A stretch of 64,000 nt of DNA, taken from Aldehydirespirator sp965220345 (GTDB lineage Bacteria; Actinomycetota; Acidimicrobiia; Acidimicrobiales; Aldehydirespiratoraceae). Where the stretch lies: the NCBI GenBank assembly GCA_965220345.1, contig OZ244822.1:2294001-2358000 (forward strand), written 5' to 3'. The translations under genes and the position numbers were made by a program. Below the pieces are notes generated by a model. It made no database searches and was not told the origin of the DNA. It saw only the letters and a list, made by a program, of their open reading frames with translations. Of this stretch, positions 24,601 to 34,233 are shown in pieces. Positions within the stretch are counted from its first letter, which is position 1; each line of letters opens with the position of its first letter.

Positions 24601-26393
24601 TCATTGTCGCTAAGCACCGGCGTGTCCAGATGCAGCACAGCACAAGACGCGGCTTGGGGATCCAGCAAATTGGCTTCAGCGCCGAGTTTCGCATACAGCG
24701 AAGTCACTAGCTCTTCACGGATCGCGTCCAACGGCGGATTGGTGACCTGCGCGAAAAGCTGTTTGAAATAGTCATATATCGGGCGGGCACGATCTGATAG
24801 CACCGCCGGAGGAGTGTCATTGCCCATCGACCCGAGAGCTTCTTTGCCTGCTTTTGCCATAGGCGCTAACAGCAGCCGATGCTCTTCATGAGTGTGCCCG
24901 AACATCTGCTGACGCTGAAGCAGCGTGGAGTCCTCGCATTGTGTCGCTGTGGCTGGCGGTAGGTCGCTTAACTGCACCAGGTTCTGATCAAGCCATTGCT
25001 CATAGGGACGAGTAGCGGCAAGTCGGTCTTTGATCTCGTGGTCACGCACGATCCGGCCTTCGGAAGTGTCAATCAAAAACATGCGGCCAGGCTGAAGACG
25101 ACCTTTTTCAATAATCGAAGCCTGTGGGAGATTGATCACGCCGCTCTCAGAAGCCATCACCACCAGGCCATCGCTAGTAACCGAATACCTTGAAGGCCTC
25201 AAACCGTTACGGTCAAGCACCGCGCCGATCATCGTTCCGTCGGTGAAAGCAATCGAGGCGGGACCGTCCCAAGGCTCCATTCGGGTGGCGTGATAACGGT
25301 AGAAAGCTTTGCGTTCAGGACTCATTTCGGCGTGATGTTCCCACGGCTCGGGAATCATCATCAGCACTGCCTCAGCCAGCGAGTAGCCGCTCAGAGTCAG
25401 TAATTCCAGCACCTCATCGAAACCGGCTGTGTCGCTAGCGCCGAGGGTGCATATCGGGAAAGCTCGCTCCAAGCCCTCAAGCAACGGAGATGCCAGCAAG
25501 CTCTCACGGGCTTGCATCCAGTTGCGGTTGCCAGCGATTGTGTTGATCTCACCGTTGTGGGCGATCATTCGATAGGGATGCGCTAACGGCCACGACGGGA
25601 ATGTGTTGGTGGAGAAGCGTGAATGCACCAACGCCAAAGCGCTCACCACTCGTTCGTCTCGCAGATCCGAGTAAAACGAGTTGAGCTGGCTCGACATGAG
25701 CATCCCCTTGTAAATAAGGGTCCTGGCGCTGAGGCTCGGGAAGTAGACCCCGCTGTGAGGTGGAGCAGCGTTACCGATAGCTGTTTCGGAGTCCTCGGCT
25801 GCGGCACTGCCAGCGCTAGCAGAACTGATCTCATGCTCAATGCGTTTGCGTGCCAGATAGACACGCCGATCAAGTTCGATTCCGGCTAAGCCATCACCCG
25901 ATAAGAAAATCTGACGGAAGCTTGGCATAGCTGATCGTGAGCCTGGACCCAAAACCGAGACATCAACAGGTACTTCACGCCAGCCAATCACTCGCAGCCC
26001 TTCAGATTCGACGATGCGTTCCACTTCTGCTGCTGCTTTGGCCGCGTCATCGCTTGCTGGAGGCAGGAAACCGATGCCGGTGGCGTATTGCCCTGCTGGC
26101 GGCAGCGAGTAGTCGACCACGTCACGCAGGAAGCGATCAGGTATCTGGATGAGGATGCCAGCACCGTCACCGGTAAGAGGATCAGCCCCCAGCGCGCCGC
26201 GATGCTCAAGATTGCAAAGAGCTTTCACTCCGAGTGCAACGATTTCGTGAGAAGCCTTACCGTTGATATCGCAAACGAAGCTGACCCCACACGAATCGTG
26301 TTCATAGCACGGGTCGTATAACCCTTGCGACGCAGAGCCAAGACTTAGCAGCTCAGCGTTAAGGCTGTCAGGTATTGCGGGGTCGGCAAACAT
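21681..26393 (-). CDS. gltB: Glutamate synthase large subunit
   Basis: A 1570-residue enzyme. The N-terminal class II glutamine amidotransferase domain begins at the conserved D-S-C-G-V-S-F-V; the Cys would become residue 1 after removal of a roughly 33-residue propeptide. The central domain is followed by the FMN-binding synthase domain with the K-P-G-E-G-G-Q-L-P-G-H-K-V and S-G-H-D-G-G-T-G-A-S-P motifs. The 3Fe-4S cysteines are in C-H-L-D-T-C-P-V-G-V-A-T-Q. The C-terminal glycine-rich beta-helix has G-G-R-T-V-V-L-G. ATG at 26393 is preferred over an in-frame TTG 6 bases upstream. Confidence 0.96.
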   Translation of the reverse strand: MFADPAIPDSLNAELLSLGSASQGLYDPCYEHDSCGVSFVCDINGKASHEIVALGVKALCNLEHRGALGADPLTGDGAGILIQIPDRFLRDVVDYSLPPAGQYATGIGFLPPASDDAAKAAAEVERIVESEGLRVIGWREVPVDVSVLGPGSRSAMPSFRQIFLSGDGLAGIELDRRVYLARKRIEHEISSASAGSAAAEDSETAIGNAAPPHSGVYFPSLSARTLIYKGMLMSSQLNSFYSDLRDERVVSALALVHSRFSTNTFPSWPLAHPYRMIAHNGEINTIAGNRNWMQARESLLASPLLEGLERAFPICTLGASDTAGFDEVLELLTLSGYSLAEAVLMMIPEPWEHHAEMSPERKAFYRYHATRMEPWDGPASIAFTDGTMIGAVLDRNGLRPSRYSVTSDGLVVMASESGVINLPQASIIEKGRLQPGRMFLIDTSEGRIVRDHEIKDRLAATRPYEQWLDQNLVQLSDLPPATATQCEDSTLLQRQQMFGHTHEEHRLLLAPMAKAGKEALGSMGNDTPPAVLSDRARPIYDYFKQLFAQVTNPPLDAIREELVTSLYAKLGAEANLLDPQAASCAVLHLDTPVLSDNELLQIKNIGSAGGGVADANGVVAHNGAVSYGKADGFKTVVLSALFAVDEAGDGLRAALDELCQAASDAIESGANILVVSDRGGSHQLAPIPSLLAVSAVHQHLVRERTRTRVGLISESGDAREVHHLCLHLGYGANAVNPYLALETITEMAEQGLHGLDSEMTVPAAQANYRKAACAGILKVMSKMGISTVASYTGAQIFEAVGLGPEFVDKYFTGTASRLGGIGINEIAEAVAQRHQRAFGIGSTRRAHRTIEAGGEYQWRREGEYHLFNPETVFKLQHATREHRFDIFQQYTDAVDDQSSHMGTLRGLFNLRQDLRPPVPIDEVEPVAEILKRFATGAMSYGSISKEAHETLAIAMNRIGGKSNTGEGGEDAERFVVDAAGDLRRSAVKQVASGRFGVTSEYLVNSDDIQIKMAQGAKPGEGGQLPGHKVYPWIAKTRHSTPGVGLISPPPHHDIYSIEDLAQLIHDLKNANPAARIHVKLVAEVGVGTVAAGVSKAHADVVLISGHDGGTGASPLTSIKHAGVPWELGLAETQQTLLLNDLRDRIVVQVDGQLKTGRDVVIATLLGAEEFGFATAPLVVMGCVMMRVCHLDTCPVGVATQNPELRKKFTGQPEFVTTFFEFIAEQVRELLASLGFRSIAEAVGQVEVLDTGEAVDHWKAHGLDLTPILHLPPLMGEASRYCRAEQDHGLDRALDQTLIQLAEGALSDCRHVTIDIPVRNTNRTVGTLLGSEVTRRYGAEGLPDDTIVVNFTGSAGTSFGAFLPRGVTLRLEGDANDYVGKGLSGGRIVVRPPTDAGFVAEHNVIAGNVIGYGATSGEIFLRGLAGERFCVRNSGAVAVVEGVGDHGCEYMTGGRTVVLGSVGRNFAAGMSGGIAFVYDPDATMPLRVNPEMVELEPLDAEDFVWLRHRVELHHHETGSAVADRLLADWDTTRRSFVKVMPVDYKRVLQAAETARSQGADEVAAVMAAAHG

Positions 26394-26600
26394 GGGCAAG
26401 CTCTCATGGGCTCGGATGCAAATGGCTGCGTCTCTATGCAGAGATAATGCTGCTAACCGTGGAACACGGCTGCGGGAGGGACATCATTGGCCGCACACCG
26501 CATCAAACGCGACCACCACGCTACCGCCAGATCCTTAGCTCGGCTAGTCCAGCAACCAATGTTGCACAGCTAGCGAGAAACTCGACAGAAACTTAAGGGC

Positions 26601-28220
26601 TTAGCGGCGGATTATTCGGCTTAGAGTTTGGGCTCTGTACACATGCGGCACGAAAGCCAGCAGTATCGGAAGTATTTCTAAGCGTCCGATGATCATCAGC
26701 AAGCTCAGCACTAGCCGGGCTGGCAGGTTGAAAGCATCTGCGTAACTTGCGGTAGGCCCGGCCTCTCCCAGTGCTGGCCCCATGTTGCCCAACGCTGAAA
26801 CGACCGCTCCCAGCGAAGTTTCCAGTTCTCCTCCCAGCGCTGTCAAAACTAACAAACCGGCAATAACCATCAAGAAATGCAGTAGAAAGAAGCCAGCCAC
26901 CCGAGACACCACATTTTCTGAGATCACGTCACGACCAAGCCGCACCGGCATTACCGCATGAGGCGTCTGGGTTTGGCGCACTGAGCGCACCATCAACAAG
27001 CCCAGTACCTGCATACGCATTACTTTGATGCCTCCTGAAGTGGAACCACTGCAGCCACCCACCACCATCAAAAACAACAGCATTAGTTGAGCGCCCGCCA
27101 CCCAGGTCACATAGTCACCGGCTGTAGCACTGCCGGTGGCGTTGCCGAAGCCGGTGCTGGTACCCAGCGACACCACGGTAAACACACCAGCCCGCAGCGA
27201 AGACCCCAAAGCCATGCCATCATCAAGCCAAAGCAACGCCACAACCCCTAAAGAGAACGCACCCAAAACGAACAGATATGAACGGAACTCGCTGTTAGCG
27301 AAGTAAGGCAAACTGCGATTCGATAAGGCCCGCCAGTGCAGAGAGAAGTTGATACCACCCACGATCATCACCACGATCACTACGGCTTCGACAAGGGCGC
27401 TGTTGTAATGTCCAATCGAGTCGGGATACGGCGAGAATCCGCCGGTGGACGCAGCGGCCAAGGCATGAGCCACAGCGTCATAAACCGAAGAGAAACCGTC
27501 AGCTATGAACAGAGCCACAGCGGTAAAAGCGGTGAACCCGGCATAGATAATCCAGAGCCGCCGCGCTGTTTCACTGACTCTGGGCGTGAGCCGATCCGAT
27601 GATGTGCCAGGTGCTTCAGCTGAGATCAACTCCAAACCGCCAACCCCCAAAAACGGCAGCACCGCAACCGCTAACACCACCACTCCCATACCGCCATACC
27701 ACTGGGTGAGTTGGCGATACATCATCAATCCGCTGCCAGCGTTATCGAAATCGACCATCACCGAGGAGCCAGTGGCAGAAAACCCTGACGCAGACTCGAA
27801 AATGCTGTTAACAACCTGCTCAACAAAACCCGCGCCGCCTACATCGAAAGTGCCAGCCAGCACATAAGGCAAAGCGCCCAGCAGCGTGGTGAGTATCCAG
27901 GTCCAGCCGACTGTGGCGAAGATCTGACGCATTCGCAGAGTTCCCGGCTCGGTGAAGCCCCAAAGCAATGCTCCAGTGACACCGATCAGCAGCGTCGCAG
28001 CAAACAAAGCAGCCGTGTCACGGTTGGTACTAAAAGCTTCAAGCACACTGCAAGCCAGCAAACCCAGCGACACTGCCGCTAGCGAAATCCCGGTGACATT
28101 CAACGTGGACGAAGAGAACCGGTGACGGTTACGTAACCAGCCGAGACGTGGCATCACCCCTATGACAGTGGTCTGGATCCATTTCTGGCCCTCCAGAGTG
28201 TTGCCTGAGCCGCTAGCCAT
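26601..28220 (-). CDS. TrkH-family potassium uptake subunit (second copy)
   Basis: A 539-residue membrane protein with the four pore-loop repeats of the Trk/Ktr family. The filters are visible as S-A-S-G-F-S-A-T-G-S, A-S-T-G-G-F-S-P-Y, G-T-S-T-G-F-G-N-A and A-L-G-N-M-G-P-A-L-G. With TrkA on the cytoplasmic face it would import K+. It is the third gene of trkA-trkH-trkH. The ATG at 28220 overlaps the stop of the preceding trkH by 8 bases and has GGAAG upstream; an ATG at 28232 is also possible. Confidence 0.9.
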   Translation of the reverse strand: MASGSGNTLEGQKWIQTTVIGVMPRLGWLRNRHRFSSSTLNVTGISLAAVSLGLLACSVLEAFSTNRDTAALFAATLLIGVTGALLWGFTEPGTLRMRQIFATVGWTWILTTLLGALPYVLAGTFDVGGAGFVEQVVNSIFESASGFSATGSSVMVDFDNAGSGLMMYRQLTQWYGGMGVVVLAVAVLPFLGVGGLELISAEAPGTSSDRLTPRVSETARRLWIIYAGFTAFTAVALFIADGFSSVYDAVAHALAAASTGGFSPYPDSIGHYNSALVEAVVIVVMIVGGINFSLHWRALSNRSLPYFANSEFRSYLFVLGAFSLGVVALLWLDDGMALGSSLRAGVFTVVSLGTSTGFGNATGSATAGDYVTWVAGAQLMLLFLMVVGGCSGSTSGGIKVMRMQVLGLLMVRSVRQTQTPHAVMPVRLGRDVISENVVSRVAGFFLLHFLMVIAGLLVLTALGGELETSLGAVVSALGNMGPALGEAGPTASYADAFNLPARLVLSLLMIIGRLEILPILLAFVPHVYRAQTLSRIIRR

Positions 28221-29841
28221 CGTCACTTCCATCAAGTTCGGCTTGCAAATGCGAATACGCCGCTAGCTCACTGCGACACAACGCGTTTCGAGACCTTCGG
28301 TAGCGGTTACGCCACAAGGCCGTCTTATAGACATTCAAGATCAGGCCTATGCCTGCCAGCACTGGAGGCACCGACATCCGTCCTGTCATCATCAATGGCA
28401 GCAGTGCCAAGCGTTCAAGGCGTTCTACACCCGAAAGCAATCCGAAAGCACCGATCTCGCCTACCGCCGGACCGAAAGTGGACACGGCACTGACCGAACC
28501 CCAAACGCTGCCCAGCAGTGTCCCCCCGGCTACACCCAGCAACATCGCTCCAACCCCGACTAACGCTACATAAGCGATCTGATGTCCTCCGAGACGGTCA
28601 AGAGTGCGCTGCGACAAAGTTTCGTCGTCGCGGCGCACCAGCACCACCGAATGCGGATCAAGTTGACGTCTCAGCTCACCTCCCGCTGTGCTCATCAACA
28701 ACTTGGCTCGCATCACTCGCAGCCCGCCTCCCGCTGAGCCCATCATCGAACCGATACCAGCACCCACCAGCAGCACTACCGTGGCGGCAGTGCCCCACGC
28801 TGTCCAGTCGCTCACCGCGAAGCCGGTCGTGCTCAACGCCGATAATGCCATAAACGAAGCTTCATCCCAGTCAACATTTTTGTGTAAAGCCATCGCTGAT
28901 GTCGCTACTGCCAGCAGCAGCAAATAGGCACGTAGTTCACCTGAACGCCACAGCGGACGCAGCTGGCCGCGCACTATCCACCAGACAACAAAGATCCCGG
29001 CACCCGCTAACAACATTCCAGCACCCGCTACTAACTGTGTGGTGGTGCCGAAACCTGCCAAAGAGTCAGCCCTGCCGGTGAAACCTCCCGTGGAGACAGT
29101 GCTCAATGCCAGCACCACAGCATCGCTGAGATGAACCCCGGTCAGCAGATACGCAGCCACGAATACTGCTGTGAAACCACAGTAAAGCCACAGCACTCGG
29201 CGTGTTCCGACTGTGGGGTTAGGCACAAGATCTAATCCTCTGCGCTGAGTCTTGTAGCTGACCAGCGACAATGATCTCAACACTGTGGGCAACGTCACAA
29301 CTGCGATCACTATCGCTGTGAGTCCGCCCACCCAACTGCTAGCAGACCTGAATAGCAAAACGCTGCGTGAGGTCTCAGCAACATCCAAAAAGGTCAGTGA
29401 CGTAGTAGTGAAACCAGCTGCTGATTCGATGAGCGCGTCATCAAGACGAGTCAAAGCACCGCTGCCCACATAAAGAACCGCACCAAAGAGCACTAGCACC
29501 GTCCACAGCATGCCGATACCAGCAAAAACACGTCCCGCAGTGAGCCGCTGTGGTGCTGTCACTTTGCGTCGAGCAACAAAACCTAAAACTGCAAAAACCA
29601 AACCGGCGCTAGCAAAGATGCTGGCATCTGCGTTGTCGTCACCAAAGCCAGCTAAGCCACACACTAAGGTGACAGCACCCAGGATCACGGCTGTTTCGAT
29701 GATGGCAAAAAGCTGCCACGACACCATCCGAGTTGATACCGGTTTGGCCGAAGCGCCTAGCATCGGACGGGCACGGCGCAACATGCCGAGATGCCACCAA
29801 GCCAAAGCCGATTGGCGGCCCGAACTGTCTATGCGTCGCAC
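28213..29841 (-). CDS. trkH: TrkH-family potassium uptake subunit (first copy)
   Basis: A 542-residue paralogue of the next gene. Pore loops are E-S-A-A-G-F-T-T-T-S, S-T-V-S-T-G-G-F-T-G, A-L-S-T-T-G-F-A-V and A-V-S-T-F-G-P-A-V-G. The first loop ends T-T-S rather than T-G-S, and the fourth has F in place of N, so selectivity or gating may differ from its neighbour. The start overlaps the trkA stop by 13 bases. Two different TrkH proteins behind one TrkA suggest either heteromeric channels or two affinities; this is inference. Confidence 0.9.
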   Translation of the reverse strand: MRRIDSSGRQSALAWWHLGMLRRARPMLGASAKPVSTRMVSWQLFAIIETAVILGAVTLVCGLAGFGDDNADASIFASAGLVFAVLGFVARRKVTAPQRLTAGRVFAGIGMLWTVLVLFGAVLYVGSGALTRLDDALIESAAGFTTTSLTFLDVAETSRSVLLFRSASSWVGGLTAIVIAVVTLPTVLRSLSLVSYKTQRRGLDLVPNPTVGTRRVLWLYCGFTAVFVAAYLLTGVHLSDAVVLALSTVSTGGFTGRADSLAGFGTTTQLVAGAGMLLAGAGIFVVWWIVRGQLRPLWRSGELRAYLLLLAVATSAMALHKNVDWDEASFMALSALSTTGFAVSDWTAWGTAATVVLLVGAGIGSMMGSAGGGLRVMRAKLLMSTAGGELRRQLDPHSVVLVRRDDETLSQRTLDRLGGHQIAYVALVGVGAMLLGVAGGTLLGSVWGSVSAVSTFGPAVGEIGAFGLLSGVERLERLALLPLMMTGRMSVPPVLAGIGLILNVYKTALWRNRYRRSRNALCRSELAAYSHLQAELDGSDDG

Positions 29842-31181
29842 GTCAACAGCCGACGGACCTCCTGCACCGAGTCAGGGATGGCGAATACAACCACATGGTC
29901 GCGTCCCCGCAGTCGGCTATGACCACGGGCGATGTGAGGCTTGCCGTCACGCACAATGGCACCAATGAGCACGCTTTTGGGCAGGTTCAGGTCTTTCATC
30001 ACTGCGCCATCCGCGACACTGCCCGGTGCTACCTCTAGTTCCAGCACTTCGGCATCGGATTCCAGAAAGGTCGCCACTGCAGTCACATCGCCGCGTACGA
30101 ACCTCATCACACCGTCGGCTGTAGCGGTGCGAGGCGACAGAGCAACATCCACGCCAGCTGAGCCAAGCAGCGACAGCAAAGCCAGCTTGTGAACCACTGC
30201 GATGGTCTCTGACGCGCCAACAGATTTGGCGTAGAGGCAAGCCAAGATATTGGCTTCGTCTTCGCCGGTGAGTGCCGCTACCACATCAAAGCGGCTTAGT
30301 CCTGTTTCTTCGAGAAGAGCCGCGTCGGTGATATCGCCTTGAAATACCTGCACATCAGTTAGGCACTCGGCTAATGCACGAGCACGAGATTCGTCACGCT
30401 CTACGACCACCACTTCAACACCGCGTGACACCAGCCGGGCAGCCAAGATCTCGGCGGTGCGGCCACCACCTAAAAGCAGCACATGACGCACCGATCCGTC
30501 ACCGAGGCCCATCAGGCGGCCTACCCGGCGGCGGGCGCGACGCTCACAAGCCACACGCACTAGATCATCAGGCATCAAGGTGTAGTCGCCTCGTGGGATG
30601 TGAGTTTCATCACCGCGTGAGATTGATCCAACGATGAACTCCCAGTCAGGCTCATAGTCGGCGGCGATTTCTGACAGCTTGCGCCCCACAATGGGAGCGT
30701 CTTCCATGAGGCGAGCGCCGATCACGATCACCTCACCGTGCGCCATCACAGCTATCTCCGAAGCGCCAGGGAAGTCGAGCAGGTTGAGTATCCGCTCAGC
30801 TGTCTGATAATCGGGATCAATCACTAGGTCAGCCTGAAACGTTTGACGCAACTCGGCTGAGGCTCGGCTGCGTAGTTCTTCAGCTTCGATACGCACAATG
30901 GTTTTGTCGACGCCGCACTGCTTAGCGATGAGTGATGTCACCAAGTTGACTTCGTCGTTGCTAGTAACCGCCACCATCAGGTCGCAGCCTTCAATGCCAG
31001 CGTCTTTGAGCACACTGGGATGCGTGCCGCTGCCTTCCACGGTGAGCACATCAACTTCGCTCGCTAATTGGCGCAAGCGACCCGCGTGAGTGTCAACCAC
31101 TGACACGTTATGGCGCTCATTGCTAAGCCGGGCGGCTACATAAGAACCGACCTCGCCAGCACCCACAACTATGACGTTCAC
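29829..31181 (-). CDS. trkA: Trk system NAD(H)-binding regulatory protein TrkA
   Basis: A 450-residue cytoplasmic gating protein made of two RCK units. The first Rossmann motif is V-I-V-V-G-A-G-E-V-G-S-Y at the N-terminus, followed by a TrkA-C domain. The second is V-L-L-L-G-G-G-R-T-A-E near residue 230, again with a TrkA-C domain. It binds NAD(H)/ATP and opens the TrkH pore. It is first in the trkA-trkH-trkH operon, with overlaps that imply coupled translation. Confidence 0.94.
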   Translation of the reverse strand: MNVIVVGAGEVGSYVAARLSNERHNVSVVDTHAGRLRQLASEVDVLTVEGSGTHPSVLKDAGIEGCDLMVAVTSNDEVNLVTSLIAKQCGVDKTIVRIEAEELRSRASAELRQTFQADLVIDPDYQTAERILNLLDFPGASEIAVMAHGEVIVIGARLMEDAPIVGRKLSEIAADYEPDWEFIVGSISRGDETHIPRGDYTLMPDDLVRVACERRARRRVGRLMGLGDGSVRHVLLLGGGRTAEILAARLVSRGVEVVVVERDESRARALAECLTDVQVFQGDITDAALLEETGLSRFDVVAALTGEDEANILACLYAKSVGASETIAVVHKLALLSLLGSAGVDVALSPRTATADGVMRFVRGDVTAVATFLESDAEVLELEVAPGSVADGAVMKDLNLPKSVLIGAIVRDGKPHIARGHSRLRGRDHVVVFAIPDSVQEVRRLLTCDA

Positions 31182-31266
31182 GGCTATGTTCTAGTCGCTC
31201 GGAGCGGGCGCTGGCGTGACCCAAGCCGAGTTCTGTCTTTGAACGAATACAGAGTTCTGATACTGC

Positions 31267-31929
31267 TCACACCAGCAGGCCGTGTTGAGAGATCAACAGT
31301 TCGCGGTCGGTGACCACAGCATCAAGAGCCATATCCCAGGGTTCGACAGGTACTCGGGTGGCGCGTTGAAACCAGTGGGCCACGCCTACCGTTATTGGCC
31401 TTGCCGTTGCTTCTGTGGCTGGCTCGGCTGCTCGGCGGGTTGATAGGTCTGCCAGAGCACGGTCATAGAAGCCACCTCCCTGCCCGAGTCGACGGCATTG
31501 CGAATCAAAAGCAAGCAGCGGTGTTAGCACCACATCATGTGCAGCGAAGTCAATCACTTCACCATCAAGCGGTTCAGCCACACCGAACGAACCTTTGACG
31601 AAGCACAGATCGGGCTGCCAGACAACGAACTCCAGATGGGTACCCACCACTCGGGGTACCGTCAGCCTGCCTCGACGCAGCTGCGCTGCAAGCGACTCGA
31701 CAGGAACCTCTCCACGCACCGCCCGATAAGCACCTACAAGACTGGCCTCAGCTACCTCTGGCAGATTCAACAAGCGACGGATAACAGCAGTCTCGGCTGC
31801 TTGAAGTTCAGCGCAACTCAAAGCAGCTCTGCGGGCTCTCATTGCGCTGCGCAGATCCGCTTTCGATTGCCGTAGCGGTTCGGCCGAGTGCCTAGCAGTG
31901 TTGCGCGCAGGGTCACGCGGTGCTGTCAT
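31267..31929 (-). CDS. 5-formyltetrahydrofolate cyclo-ligase
   Basis: A 220-residue enzyme of the MTHFS family, which converts 5-formyl-THF to 5,10-methenyl-THF with ATP. The diagnostic C-terminal motif R-L-G-Q-G-G-G-F-Y-D-R-A-L is present near residue 150, preceded by the D-V-V-L-T-P-L-L-A-F-D strand. The first 20 residues look like an unstructured extension; the conserved part starts at about K-A-D-L-R-S-A-M. It diverges from the pyrophosphatase gene. Confidence 0.92.
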   Translation of the reverse strand: MTAPRDPARNTARHSAEPLRQSKADLRSAMRARRAALSCAELQAAETAVIRRLLNLPEVAEASLVGAYRAVRGEVPVESLAAQLRRGRLTVPRVVGTHLEFVVWQPDLCFVKGSFGVAEPLDGEVIDFAAHDVVLTPLLAFDSQCRRLGQGGGFYDRALADLSTRRAAEPATEATARPITVGVAHWFQRATRVPVEPWDMALDAVVTDRELLISQHGLLV

Positions 31930-32052
31930 AGTGCAAGAGTAGGCTGATTGACTGTCTCGCAGCGCTGCTGCTTGAGCTTCATAGCTCAGGCTTCAGACTC
32001 GAAACGCTTCGACTCGCTACACCGAATACGCACTCACGACAGGAGCAGTCAC

Positions 32053-34143
32053 TTGCAAGCCATCCCTTACATCGCCTTGGTCTCGGCGCTAGCTGCGCTG
32101 CTTCTGGCGGTCTTTTACTACCGTCGGGTGGCTGCGGCACCAGCCGGTAACGATCTCATGGTCTCGATCATGAAACAGATCCAAGCTGGAGCGAGAGCCT
32201 TTTTGCGCCAGGAGTACATCTGGGTGGCGGGCTTCGTGGTGGCTATGGCCGTGCTGATCCCGCTGGTCACCGGGGTGGCGTTGTCGTTTTTGAGCTATCT
32301 GCTAGGAGCGGCACTGTCAGCAGGTGCCGGTTATGCGGGTATGACCGTCGCCACAATGGCCAACGCCCGCACCACCAACGCCGCCATCGAAGGCCCAGCC
32401 AAAGCTTTGCCTCTGGCTTTCCGCGGCGGTGCGGTGATGGGCTTCTCGGTGGCTGGACTGTCGCTTCTGGGCTTGACCTTCACTTATCTGCTGTTCGTGG
32501 AATGGATCGGAGTTGACGATGCCTTCGAGATCTTCACAGCTTTCGGACTCGGTGCTAGTTCGATAGCGCTGTTCTCGCGTGTGGGTGGAGGTATCTACAC
32601 CAAAGCAGCCGACGTGGGCGGTGACCTGGTCGGCAAAGTCGAAGCCGGAATACCCGAAGACGACCCCCGCAACCCGGCGACCATCGCCGACGCGGTCGGC
32701 GACAACGTTGGCGACGTGGCGGGCATGGGTGCCGACCTGTTCGAAAGCTATTCAGGTTCGATCATTGCGCCGGTAGCGCTGACGGCTTTCAGTTTCGGGC
32801 TGACCGCCGAGGCAGCTGGCGAAGATTGGAACATGCGCCTGCTGATGTTCCCTATGGCTATCGCTTTCGTGGGCATGATCGGTGCCATCATTGGCTCGTT
32901 CGCGGTGCGCGGCGGCACCAGCACCGATGTCAAAGCACTGTCTCGCCAGCTTCACCGCGGCACCACAGTAGCCATGATCCTCACCGTCGTCGGCACCTTG
33001 ATCATGGGCGGAATATTCTTCGGCGACGGCGACATGTTCGATGCCTGGTACGGTTTGCCGTTGGCAGTTATCGGCGGGCTCGCAGCAGGCTGGGGCATCG
33101 GCAAGGTTGCCGAGATCTGGACCAGTGACCACTTCTCGCCGGTGAAGCGCATCGCCGCACAAGCCGAGACCGGTCCGGCTACCACAGTGCTGTCGGGAGT
33201 GTCGGCTGGGATGGTGTCCGTGGCTGCTTCGGTCGGTCTGATCGCAGCCGGTGTTCTGGTCGCCTACTGGGGCGGGCAGCAAACCCTCGGCGACGACACC
33301 TTCGGTGGTATCTACGGCATCGCCGTGGCCGCGGTCGGCATGTTGGCCACCACCGGCGTGGTGGTTTCGGTGGATGCCTACGGCCCAATAGCCGACAACG
33401 CAGGCGGCATCGCCGAAATGTCCGAACTTGATCCGAGCGTGCGAGAAGTGACCGACGCTCTGGACTCGCTGGGCAACACCACCGCCGCCATCGCTAAGGG
33501 TTTCGCTGTCGGCTCGGCGGCTCTAACCGCTTTGGCGTTGTTCAAGACCTTCGAGGTGGCGCTCAACAACGCTGGCGGCGAACTGAGCCTCGACATCGGC
33601 TCGGTGGACGTGTTCATCGGATTGTTCCTAGGCGCGATGGTGCCGTTCCTGTTCGCAGCGCTCACCATCGATGCCGTCGGCCGAGCCGCCAACAAGATGA
33701 TCGAGGAGGTGCGCCGACAGTTCCGTGAGATACCAGGGCTGCGGGAAGGTAAACCTGGCGTGACACCCGACTCAGCGGCGTGCGTGGCCATATCCACTCG
33801 GGGCTCACTGCGCGAAATGCTGGCACCGGGCGCGCTGGCTGTGGTGGTGCCGTTGGTGATCGGCTTCATCGACGTGGACGCTCTCGGCGGCTTTTTGGCT
33901 GGGGCTCTAGTCACCGGTTTCGCGGTAGCGATCTTCATGGCCAACGCAGGCGGTGCCTGGGACAACGCCAAAAAATACATCGAAGCAGGCGCTCACGGCG
34001 GCAAAGGCTCGGACCCGCACAAGGCCGCAGTGGTCGGCGACACGGTCGGCGATCCGTTCAAAGACACCGCCGGGCCGTCGATGAACATCCTCATCAAAGT
34101 AATGACAATCGTGTCGCTGGTCTTCGCTTCAGCGTTCGTCTAG
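32053..34143 (+). CDS. hppA: Membrane-bound cation-pumping pyrophosphatase
   Basis: A 696-residue enzyme with about sixteen transmembrane helices that couples PPi hydrolysis to ion export. The active-site motif D-V-G-G-D-L-V-G-K-V-E-A-G-I-P-E-D-D, the D-N-V-G-D-V-A-G-M-G-A-D segment and the C-terminal G-D-T-V-G-D-P-F-K-D-T-A-G-P motif are intact. The position that distinguishes K+-dependent from K+-independent enzymes reads G-N-T-T-A-A; Ala is typical of the K+-dependent class. I place the start at the TTG at 32053, 7 bases after AGGAG, because the longer frame from 31948 adds a non-hydrophobic leader unlike the family. Whether H+ or Na+ is pumped cannot be told. Confidence 0.93.
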   Translation: MQAIPYIALVSALAALLLAVFYYRRVAAAPAGNDLMVSIMKQIQAGARAFLRQEYIWVAGFVVAMAVLIPLVTGVALSFLSYLLGAALSAGAGYAGMTVATMANARTTNAAIEGPAKALPLAFRGGAVMGFSVAGLSLLGLTFTYLLFVEWIGVDDAFEIFTAFGLGASSIALFSRVGGGIYTKAADVGGDLVGKVEAGIPEDDPRNPATIADAVGDNVGDVAGMGADLFESYSGSIIAPVALTAFSFGLTAEAAGEDWNMRLLMFPMAIAFVGMIGAIIGSFAVRGGTSTDVKALSRQLHRGTTVAMILTVVGTLIMGGIFFGDGDMFDAWYGLPLAVIGGLAAGWGIGKVAEIWTSDHFSPVKRIAAQAETGPATTVLSGVSAGMVSVAASVGLIAAGVLVAYWGGQQTLGDDTFGGIYGIAVAAVGMLATTGVVVSVDAYGPIADNAGGIAEMSELDPSVREVTDALDSLGNTTAAIAKGFAVGSAALTALALFKTFEVALNNAGGELSLDIGSVDVFIGLFLGAMVPFLFAALTIDAVGRAANKMIEEVRRQFREIPGLREGKPGVTPDSAACVAISTRGSLREMLAPGALAVVVPLVIGFIDVDALGGFLAGALVTGFAVAIFMANAGGAWDNAKKYIEAGAHGGKGSDPHKAAVVGDTVGDPFKDTAGPSMNILIKVMTIVSLVFASAFV

Positions 34144-34233
34144 CAGGCCCGACCGCATCCTCGAGCGTTCGAGACACGGTCGCGCTAGAGCCTCAAGACG
34201 TAGCCGCGGCTTTCGGACAGGAGAAGCTCAAGA

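Noticed and set aside
33378..33980. 200-codon minus-strand frame
   Set aside because: It is antisense to the pyrophosphatase gene, with Pro/Ser/Arg-rich shadow composition.
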